A DNA stretch of 9,530 bases from Microbacterium sp. (lineage in GTDB: Bacteria; Actinomycetota; Actinomycetes; Actinomycetales; Microbacteriaceae): positions 1 to 9,530 of the forward strand of contig JAITUD010000167.1 of NCBI GenBank assembly GCA_031286555.1. Reading direction: 5' to 3'. The number at the start of each line of letters is the position of its first letter. Positions within the stretch are counted from its first letter, which is position 1. The position numbers and the translations under genes were made by a program. Positions 1 to 4,402 of the stretch are shown one piece after another. A model generated the notes under the pieces. It worked only from the letters and a program-made list of their open reading frames with translations. It was not told the DNA's origin and searched no databases.

Positions 1-124
1 CCCTGGTGAGATGCGAGCGATTGCTCGCCCCACGCCGCTGTGGGAGCACATGGCTTTGTCTATTCTGTTACATGGAAACCGTGAAATCAAGGGTTTTCTG
101 ACATCCGATTCCTCAGGAGCGCTC
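1..124 (+). other. Non-coding leader before the small membrane protein gene
   Basis: This stretch is visibly richer in A and T than the rest of the window, especially from 55 to 112, which fits a promoter or leader. An in-frame ATG at 11 would add 38 residues to the next gene, but they are mixed and polar, have no ribosome binding site, and look unlike the membrane protein that follows. A weak imperfect inverted repeat (GAAACC at 75-80, GGTTT at 92-96) is present. I could not find a convincing -35/-10 pair; TATTCT at 61-66 is a poor -10 candidate with no matching -35. The end of an upstream gene or its terminator may also fall here. Confidence 0.4.
115..119 (+). promoter_or_regulatory. Ribosome binding site deciding the GTG start at 125
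   Basis: AGGAG stands 5 bases before the GTG at 125, the usual distance for initiation. It supports that start over the in-frame ATG at 11, which has no purine-rich sequence in front of it. Confidence 0.5.
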
Positions 125-523
125 GTGCGTGCATCCCGTCCCGCCCTTTTCGCCGCGATCCTGCTAGTGCTGGAGGGCATCGCCCTCGGCATCATCTCGA
201 TCATCGAGCTCGTCCAGCTGGGAGCGGGCAATGTCGCTTCCACCCCGTCCGGACTCGGTCTGGTCGTGCTCACCCTGCTGGTCGCGGTGGGGCTGGTCCT
301 GTTCGCGTTCGGGGTGCTGCGGCGGCGCTCCTGGGCGCGCTCCGGCGCGATCGTGTTCCAGGTGCTCGCCGTCGCGCTCGGGATCTCCTCGCTCACGCTG
401 CAGCCCATCCCCTGGCCGTTCACACTCGCCGTCGGTCTCCCCGGAGCGGTGTGCCTGGTGCTGCTGATCCTCGCGTCGCGCAACGACGGACGCACCGACC
501 CGAGGGTGCAGGGCAGGGACTGA
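125..523 (+). CDS. Small four-helix integral membrane protein, function unknown
   Basis: This encodes a 132-residue protein of four hydrophobic segments (roughly residues 7-31, 44-65, 73-92 and 99-118) joined by short loops, with an RRRSWAR basic loop near residues 67-73 and a charged C-terminal tail (RNDGRTDPRVQGRD). It has no signal peptidase site and no catalytic motif that I recognise; small proteins of this design are common in Microbacteriaceae and usually unannotated. I chose the GTG at 125 because AGGAG at 115-119 lies 5 bases before it and the hydrophobic protein begins there; the ATG at 11 is an alternative but has no such support. The stop codon at 521-523 directly touches the stop of the convergent bcp gene. 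Calling it a membrane protein is secure; any function would be a guess. Confidence 0.7.
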   Translation: MRASRPALFAAILLVLEGIALGIISIIELVQLGAGNVASTPSGLGLVVLTLLVAVGLVLFAFGVLRRRSWARSGAIVFQVLAVALGISSLTLQPIPWPFTLAVGLPGAVCLVLLILASRNDGRTDPRVQGRD

Positions 524-1000
524 TCAGGCGTCGATGCCGAGCGTCTTCCGCAGCCGTGCGACGTGGCCGGTGGCCTTCACGTTGTACTGCGCCAGGGTGA
601 TGACTCCGTCCTCGTCCAGGACGAAGGTCGAGCGGATGACGCCCTCGATGACCTTGCCGTAGTTCATCTTCTCGCCCCAGGTGCCGTAGGCCGCGTGCAC
701 GGCGTGATCGGGGTCGCTGAGCAGCTCGAAGGTCAGCCCGTCCCGCTCCTGGAACTTCTTCAGCTTCGCGGGCTCGTCGCGTGAGACGCCGACGACGGTG
801 TATCCGGCGCCCTGCAGCGACGAGATGCTGTCGCGGAAGTCGCATGCCTGCGTGGTGCAGCCAGGGGTCATCGCGGCGGGGTAGAAGTACAGTACGACCT
901 TCCTGCCCCGCAGATCCGTCAGGGAGACGGTCTTCCCGTCCTGGTCGAGCAGGGAGAAGTCGGGGGCCGGGGTGCCCGGCTCGAGGCGCGTCGCAGTCAT
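524..1000 (-). CDS. bcp: Thioredoxin-dependent thiol peroxidase, Bcp/PrxQ family
   Basis: A cytoplasmic peroxiredoxin of 158 residues, the normal length for Bcp/PrxQ. It reduces hydrogen peroxide and organic hydroperoxides and is recycled by thioredoxin. The AhpC/TSA fold is clear: GTPAPDFSLLDQDG at the N-terminus, KVVLYFYP at 34-41, then the active site PAAMTPGCTTQAC, with the peroxidatic cysteine at 48 and a resolving cysteine at 53. The C-x4-C spacing is that of the atypical two-cysteine PrxQ type, which forms an intramolecular disulfide. GVIRSTFVLDEDG (about 120-132) is the usual C-terminal family signature. The ATG at 1000-998 follows a TAGGCT box by 6 bases, suggesting leaderless transcription; a GGAG lies only 2 bases before the ATG, too close to be a normal ribosome site. 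It lies 36 bases after rsgA, so it may also be read through from aroA-rsgA. It would suit a SigH regulon, but no GGAAT-N18-GTT site is visible upstream. Confidence 0.95.
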   Translation of the reverse strand: MTATRLEPGTPAPDFSLLDQDGKTVSLTDLRGRKVVLYFYPAAMTPGCTTQACDFRDSISSLQGAGYTVVGVSRDEPAKLKKFQERDGLTFELLSDPDHAVHAAYGTWGEKMNYGKVIEGVIRSTFVLDEDGVITLAQYNVKATGHVARLRKTLGIDA

Positions 1001-1006
1001 GACTCC

Positions 1007-1012
1007 AGCCTA
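1007..1012 (-). promoter_or_regulatory. Probable -10 box for leaderless bcp transcript
   Basis: On the minus strand TAGGCT ends 6 bases before the bcp ATG, so a transcript starting about 7 bases after the box would begin at or next to the start codon. The best -35 candidate is GCGACA (1033-1028), 15 bases upstream and only a 4 of 6 match. The same box-to-start geometry recurs at other first genes in this window, which raises confidence above that of the single site. Confidence 0.5.
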
Positions 1013-1036
1013 TCGGCGGGGTCTCGGTGTCGCCGG

Positions 1037-2080
1037 TCAGCCGAAGGTCTGCAGCAGACGCTGCAGGGAGTCGAGGCGCCCGCGGCCGGCCTCGCCCAGC
1101 TCGCCGGAAGCCGCGGCCTCGTTCAGTGCGCAGTCCGGTGCGTCCGGCAGGTGCGTGCATCCGCGGGGGCAGTCCTCGGCGATCGCGGCGAGCTCGGTGA
1201 AGGCGGCGAGGATGTTGACGGGGTCGACGTGGCCGAGACCGAAGGAACGGACTCCGGGGGTGTCGATCACCCAGCCGCGCCCGCCCGCCCCCTGGTAGCG
1301 CAGCGAGACCGTCGACGACGAGGTGTGCCGGCCTCGGCCGGTGACCTCGTTGACGTGTCCGGTGGCGCGCCCCGCGGTGGGCACGAGCGCGTTGACCAGC
1401 GTGGACTTGCCCACGCCGGAGTGGCCCACGAATACGGTGGAGTGCCCGACGAGGGCAGCTCCGATCTCGTCCACCGGCATCTGCCCGCGCGCGCTGGTGA
1501 ACACGCGCAGGTCGTCGAGCCCGTCGAAGTGGGAGAGGAAGGGGGCCGGATCGGCGAGATCGGTCTTGGTGACGACGAGAAGGGGACGGATTCCGGCATC
1601 CAGGGCGGCGACGAGGTAGCGGTCGACCAGCCGCTCACGCGGCTCGGGGTCGGCTGCCGCGACCACGACCAGCATCTGGTCGGCGTTCGCGACGATCACG
1701 CGCTCGACCTGGTCGGTGTCGTCGGCGCTGCGGCGCAGCAGCGAGCTGCGCTCTTCGATGCCGACGATGCGGCCGAGGGGGCCCTCGTCGCCGGAGCGGT
1801 CGCCCACGACGCGCGCCCGGTCGCCCGTGACGATCGGCTTCTTGCGCAGCTCCCTGGCTCGCGCCGCGGTGATCAGGTGCTCGTCCTCGGTGTCCTCGCT
1901 GACGAGCACGCTGTAGCGGCCGCGGTCGACGCCGAGCACACGGCCGATCGAGGCGTCCTCGTGCGCCGGCCGACGCTTGGTGCGGGGGCGGTTGGCCTTG
2001 GGGTTCGGGCGCACCCGCACGTCGGATTCGTCGAACTCGTCGAGCTCGTCCTCGTCGTCGTCAGGACCCAGCCAGCTCAC
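1037..2080 (-). CDS. rsgA: Small-subunit ribosome biogenesis GTPase RsgA (YjeQ/RsgA family)
   Basis: A circularly permuted GTPase of 347 residues that acts late in maturation of the 30S ribosomal subunit and releases itself on GTP hydrolysis. After an OB-fold region (about 43-115) the GTPase motifs come in the permuted order that defines the family: G4 TKTD at 171-174, G5 near TSA 195-197, G1 GHSGVGKST at 219-227, a threonine/serine-rich switch GRGRHTSSS at 248-256, and G3 DTPG at 273-276. The C-terminal zinc finger has Cys304, Cys308, His310 and Cys317. The first 40 residues are unusual in charge: a run of Asp/Glu (7-20) followed by a basic stretch (24-38); this tail precedes the OB fold and may contact rRNA or be disordered. 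The start is GTG 2080-2078, overlapping the aroA stop by 4 bases, with AGGAGG 10 bases upstream, so the two genes are probably translationally coupled. Confidence 0.95.
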   Translation of the reverse strand: MSWLGPDDDEDELDEFDESDVRVRPNPKANRPRTKRRPAHEDASIGRVLGVDRGRYSVLVSEDTEDEHLITAARARELRKKPIVTGDRARVVGDRSGDEGPLGRIVGIEERSSLLRRSADDTDQVERVIVANADQMLVVVAAADPEPRERLVDRYLVAALDAGIRPLLVVTKTDLADPAPFLSHFDGLDDLRVFTSARGQMPVDEIGAALVGHSTVFVGHSGVGKSTLVNALVPTAGRATGHVNEVTGRGRHTSSSTVSLRYQGAGGRGWVIDTPGVRSFGLGHVDPVNILAAFTELAAIAEDCPRGCTHLPDAPDCALNEAAASGELGEAGRGRLDSLQRLLQTFG

Positions 2081-3402
2081 GCGCCCGTGCCCTCCTGCAT
2101 CCGCTCCCAGAGCTGGGTGAACTCAGGCAGCGTCTTCGCGGTGGTGCCGATCTCGTCGATCTCCACCCCGGGCACGCGCAGGCCGATCAGTGCGCCGGTG
2201 GTCGCCATCCGGTGGTCGTGGTGCGCCGGCCACTCGCCGCCGTGCAGCGGAGCCGGAGTGATGCGCATGCCGTCGGGCAGCTCCTCGATCTCACCGCCGA
2301 GCGCGCGCAGGTTGCCGACCAGCGCCGCGATGCGATCGGTCTCGTGCCCACGGATGTGCCCGACGCCTCGGATGGTCGTGGGGCCGTCGGCGAAGGCCGC
2401 CAGTCCGACGATCGTGGGGCTGAGCTCGCTGGCGGCCGACAGGTCGAGGTCGAGGCCGCGGATGCTCTCGCCCGCGCGCACGGCGAGCACGCCGGAGTGG
2501 CGCGACACGTGCGCACCCATCGCGCGGAGGATGTCGGGCAGCAGAGCGCCCGGCTGGGTGGAGTGCAGAGGCCAGCCGGTGACGGACACCTCGCCGCCGG
2601 TCACGAGGGCCGCGGCGAGGAACGGTGCGGCGTTGGAGAGGTCGGGCTCGATCGCGATCTGCTTCGCGCGCGGCACTCCAGCCTCGACCAGCCACTCGCC
2701 GGCGGCGGGCCGTTCGATCCGGATGCCGCGGGTGCTCAGGGCCTCGATCGTCATGTCGATGTGCGGCAGGCTCGGCAGGTGCTCTCCGGTGTGCACGAGG
2801 TGCAGCCCGACGTCGAACCGCGGTGCCGCGAGCAACAGGCCGGAGACGAACTGGCTCGACTCCGATGCGTCGATCTCGACCCGTCCGCCGCGGATGTGCC
2901 CGTGCCCGCGGACGGTGAACGGCAGCGACCAGGTGCCCTCGTCATCGATGTCGACACCGAGGTCGCGCAGCGCGTGGATCATCGCCCCCATCGGCCGGTG
3001 CAGCGCATTCTCGTGCGCGGTGAGGGGCACGTCCGCCGTGGCGAGGCCTGCCAGTGGGGCGATGAAGCGCATCACCGTGCCGGCCTGGCCGCAGTCGATC
3101 TCGTTGCCTCCGGTCAGCGGCGCCGGCGTGACCTCGAGGTCGGGGCCGAACTCGCCGTCGCCCTCGACCTCTTCGATGCCGACGCCGAGCGCGCGCAGCG
3201 CGTCGATCATGCGGCGGGAGTCGTCGGAGTGCAGCGGATGCAGCAGCCGGCCCGGTCCGTCGGCGATCGCGGCGATCACGAGCTCGCGGTTGGTCAGCGA
3301 TTTCGAACCGGGGATCGTCAGGGTCGCGACGATCGGCCCTGCGGCCACGGGCGCGGAATACCGCCCCGTCACGGGAGAGGTGGAATACCTTGCAGCGCTC
3401 AT
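2077..3402 (-). CDS. aroA: 3-phosphoshikimate 1-carboxyvinyltransferase (EPSP synthase)
   Basis: This 441-residue enzyme joins shikimate 3-phosphate and phosphoenolpyruvate to give EPSP, the sixth step of the shikimate route to chorismate and aromatic amino acids. Family motifs in order: PGSKSLTNR at 31-39, CGQAGTVMR at 104-112, SSQF at 182-185, EPDLSNAAPF at 252-261, the ETDR motif at 354-357, DHRMA at 396-400 and the lysine of TAKTLPEF at 423. The residue after the GTVMR motif is Phe113 where E. coli has Pro101; I believe actinobacterial enzymes commonly have Phe here, but I cannot align it. I chose the ATG at 3402-3400 because PGSKS then falls at the usual distance from the N-terminus and a TAAGGT box lies 8 bases before it; the in-frame ATG at 3474 would put the promoter inside the gene. 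The first codons (RYSTSPVTGRYSAPV) contain a 9-residue imperfect repeat and also carry the divergent sigH promoter. It likely heads an aroA-rsgA operon, perhaps extending to bcp. Confidence 0.96.
   Translation of the reverse strand: MSAARYSTSPVTGRYSAPVAAGPIVATLTIPGSKSLTNRELVIAAIADGPGRLLHPLHSDDSRRMIDALRALGVGIEEVEGDGEFGPDLEVTPAPLTGGNEIDCGQAGTVMRFIAPLAGLATADVPLTAHENALHRPMGAMIHALRDLGVDIDDEGTWSLPFTVRGHGHIRGGRVEIDASESSQFVSGLLLAAPRFDVGLHLVHTGEHLPSLPHIDMTIEALSTRGIRIERPAAGEWLVEAGVPRAKQIAIEPDLSNAAPFLAAALVTGGEVSVTGWPLHSTQPGALLPDILRAMGAHVSRHSGVLAVRAGESIRGLDLDLSAASELSPTIVGLAAFADGPTTIRGVGHIRGHETDRIAALVGNLRALGGEIEELPDGMRITPAPLHGGEWPAHHDHRMATTGALIGLRVPGVEIDEIGTTAKTLPEFTQLWERMQEGTGA
2091..2096 (-). promoter_or_regulatory. 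Ribosome binding site of rsgA inside aroA
   Basis: A full AGGAGG on the minus strand, within the last codons of aroA, lies 10 bases before the rsgA GTG. The distance is a little long, but together with the GTGA start-stop overlap it supports rsgA being an internal cistron of an aroA-rsgA transcript. Confidence 0.55.
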
Positions 3403-3407
3403 CGGTT
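3382..3407 (+). promoter_or_regulatory. SigH/SigR-type autoregulatory promoter upstream of sigH
   Basis: GGAAT at 3382-3386 and GTT at 3405-3407 are separated by exactly 18 bases, matching the GGAAT-N18-GTT consensus of Streptomyces SigR and close to the GGAAYA/GTT consensus of mycobacterial SigH. It reads towards sigH, with an expected transcription start near 3413-3416, 40 bases before the upstream ATG at 3454. Sigma factors of this group are known to drive their own genes, so the location supports function. The -35 element lies inside aroA codons 6-7 (TAT TCC on the other strand), so the sequence serves two roles. I looked for other GGAAT-N18-GTT matches by eye and found none. Confidence 0.75.
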
Positions 3408-3410
3408 CCA

Positions 3411-3416
3411 ACCTTA
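3411..3416 (-). promoter_or_regulatory. Probable -10 box of aroA
   Basis: TAAGGT on the minus strand matches the actinobacterial TAnnnT -10 form and ends 8 bases before the aroA ATG, allowing a leaderless or nearly leaderless mRNA. No good -35 stands 16 to 18 bases upstream. It overlaps the expected transcription start region of the opposing sigH promoter, so the two promoters should interfere with each other. Confidence 0.5.
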
Positions 3417-3441
3417 GTGAACGGCCCCGACGTGAACGGAG

Positions 3442-3447
3442 AGGAGG
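3442..3447 (+). promoter_or_regulatory. Perfect ribosome binding site for an upstream sigH start
   Basis: AGGAGG lies 6 bases before the in-frame ATG at 3454, making it the strongest initiation site I found in the window. It is present only in transcripts that begin upstream, such as those from the SigH-type promoter at 3382-3407, and would be absent from a leaderless transcript starting near 3523. Confidence 0.7.
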
Positions 3448-3453
3448 GGCGGC

Positions 3454-3525
3454 ATGCTCTCGACTCTGGAGCACGATGACATCGCCATCGTGGACCCCTG
3501 GGGCACCGGCCTAGACTGGCCGGTG
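3454..3525 (+). other. Possible 24-residue N-terminal extension of SigH (long isoform)
   Basis: These 24 codons are open and in frame with sigH, starting at an ATG with an ideal AGGAGG site. Translation from here would give a 226-residue sigma factor instead of 202. The extension (MLSTLEHDDIAIVDPWGTGL and on to DWPV) is acidic with some hydrophobic residues and has no recognised domain. In Streptomyces coelicolor the SigR-dependent promoter makes a transcript translated from an upstream start, giving the longer unstable form sigma-R'; the layout here is the same in principle, though that extension is longer. That this extension is translated is inference; an alternative is that it is only a leader containing a fortuitous ATG. 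Confidence 0.5.
3512..3517 (+). promoter_or_regulatory. Probable second, leaderless-type -10 box before sigH
   Basis: TAGACT ends 5 bases before an in-frame GTG (3523) and 8 bases before the ATG at 3526, the same geometry as at the other first genes here. A weak -35, TGGACC at 3491-3496, is 15 bases upstream. It would serve a housekeeping sigma factor and yield the short SigH without the upstream ribosome site. The box lies within the codons of the long isoform. Confidence 0.5.
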
Positions 3526-4134
3526 ATGGATGACACCTCTTCTGACGACGCTGCTGCGCGCGATCCTCGACGCGATTTCGAGGAGCAGGCGATCCCGTAC
3601 ATGGATCAGCTCTACGCCGCCGCCATGCGCATGACGCGCAATCCGGCCGACGCTGCCGATCTGGTGCAGGAGACGTTCGTCAAGGCGTACGGCTCGTGGG
3701 CGACGTTCTCGCAGGGCACCAACCTGAAGGCGTGGCTGTACCGGATCCTCACGAACACGTACATCAACATCTATCGCAAGAAGCAGCGCGAGCCGTTCCA
3801 GGGCACGATCGACGACCTCGAGGACTGGCAGCTGGGTGGGGCCGAGTCGACGACCGCGACCCGCGGCCGCTCGGCCGAGGCCGAGGCGATCGACCGGATG
3901 CCGGCATCCGTCGTCAAGGATGCGCTGCAGCAGGTGCCCGAGGACTTCCGCCTCGCGGTGTACCTGGCCGATGTCGAGGGCTTCTCCTACCAGGAGATCG
4001 CCGACATCATGAAGACGCCCATCGGCACCGTGATGAGCCGCCTGCATCGGGGCAGGCGCATGCTGCGGGAGCTGCTGGCTGACTATGCCGCCGAGCGAGG
4101 TATCGCGGCGGCCGGAACGAGGAGCACGAAATGA
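3526..4134 (+). CDS. sigH: ECF RNA polymerase sigma factor, SigH/SigR type (thiol-oxidative stress)
   Basis: A 202-residue ECF sigma factor that directs RNA polymerase to GGAAT/GTT promoters of thiol-redox and protein-quality genes in actinobacteria. Region 2 spans about 22-90, including DLVQETFVKAY (45-55) and the NLKAWLYRILTNTYINIYRK stretch that contacts the -10. A polar linker (91-130) leads to region 4 (about 133-190) with the helix-turn-helix SYQEIADIMKTPIGTVMSRL at 154-173. Assignment to SigH/SigR rests on these sequences, on the ZAS anti-sigma gene overlapping its 3' end (ATGA), and on the divergent aroA-rsgA, an arrangement shared with Mycobacterium and relatives. The ATG at 3526 matches the usual N-terminus of the family and follows a TAGACT box; GTG 3523 is equally compatible. 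An ATG at 3454 would add 24 residues. Regulation is probably by RshA at protein level plus self-activation through the promoter at 3382-3407. Confidence 0.95.
   Translation: MDDTSSDDAAARDPRRDFEEQAIPYMDQLYAAAMRMTRNPADAADLVQETFVKAYGSWATFSQGTNLKAWLYRILTNTYINIYRKKQREPFQGTIDDLEDWQLGGAESTTATRGRSAEAEAIDRMPASVVKDALQQVPEDFRLAVYLADVEGFSYQEIADIMKTPIGTVMSRLHRGRRMLRELLADYAAERGIAAAGTRSTK
4120..4124 (+). promoter_or_regulatory. Ribosome binding site of rshA
   Basis: AGGAG, inside the last codons of sigH, lies 6 bases before the rshA ATG. With the ATGA overlap of stop and start it indicates coupled translation, which would keep sigma and anti-sigma amounts matched. Confidence 0.6.
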
Positions 4135-4370
4135 CGGACTGCGGCTGTGAGAAGGCGCGTCGCGACCTTGAGGAGTACCTGCGCTCGGAGGTCTGCAAGA
4201 CCTCTGAGGGCGAGATCCGCGAGCACCTGGACAATTGCCCGTCCTGCCAGGACGAGGCTCTCGTCGCCAAGACGCTGACCGAGGTCGTCGCGCGCGCCTG
4301 CAAGGAGGCGGCTCCGGAGGAGCTGCGCGACCAGGTCCTCGCACGACTGCGCACCGCTGCCGCGCACTGA
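4131..4370 (+). CDS. rshA: Zinc-containing redox-sensing anti-sigma factor, RshA/RsrA type
   Basis: A 79-residue cytoplasmic protein that binds and silences SigH when reduced and lets go when oxidised. It carries the ZAS signature H-x3-C-x2-C: His32, Cys36, Cys39. Compared from memory with Streptomyces RsrA, a constant offset of five residues matches Cys6 to Cys11, His32 to His37, Cys36 to Cys41, Cys39 to Cys44 and Cys57 to Cys62. That gives the zinc-site residues and predicts that the trigger disulfide is Cys6-Cys39. Cys4 and Cys22 have no counterpart under this offset. It is shorter than RsrA because it lacks the long C-terminal tail. The start is fixed by the ATGA overlap with sigH and an AGGAG 6 bases upstream. 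Its stop overlaps the possible -35 of the next gene. Confidence 0.93.
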   Translation: MTDCGCEKARRDLEEYLRSEVCKTSEGEIREHLDNCPSCQDEALVAKTLTEVVARACKEAAPEELRDQVLARLRTAAAH

Positions 4371-4396
4371 CCGCCGTCGGCGCCCCTCGGTAGGGT
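4367..4396 (+). promoter_or_regulatory. Probable leaderless promoter of the Eis-like acetyltransferase gene
   Basis: CTGACC at 4367-4372 and TAGGGT at 4391-4396 are 18 bases apart, a plausible housekeeping -35/-10 pair, and the -10 ends 6 bases before the GTG at 4403. There is no ribosome binding site, consistent with a leaderless mRNA. The -35 overlaps the rshA stop codon. Confidence 0.55.
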
Positions 4397-4402
4397 GGGC
4401 GG

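Noticed and set aside
11..124. N-terminal extension of the first gene to ATG 11
   Set aside because: No ribosome site, a composition unlike the membrane protein, and a well-placed AGGAG-GTG start at 125.
1001..1050. A SigH-dependent promoter for bcp
   Set aside because: The upstream minus-strand sequence contains no GGAAT or GGAAC with a GTT at suitable distance; only a TAGGCT box is present.
3355..3382. First GGAATA (3355) as a separate SigH promoter
   Set aside because: At 18 bases downstream the sequence is AGG, and GTT is absent at 16 to 20 bases.
2212..3417. A 401-codon plus-strand open frame opposite aroA
   Set aside because: Antisense shadow of aroA with no motif and no ribosome site; it also runs through the divergent promoters.
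3403..3474. Extending aroA upstream to ATG 3474
   Set aside because: It would place the aroA -10 box inside the gene and add 24 Arg-rich residues not expected in EPSP synthases.
1151..3514. A 787-codon open frame on the plus strand opposite rsgA and aroA
   Set aside because: It is a shadow of high GC content: its composition is dominated by Arg, Ser, Pro and Ala without any domain, and the opposite strand holds two complete genes with all their family motifs.
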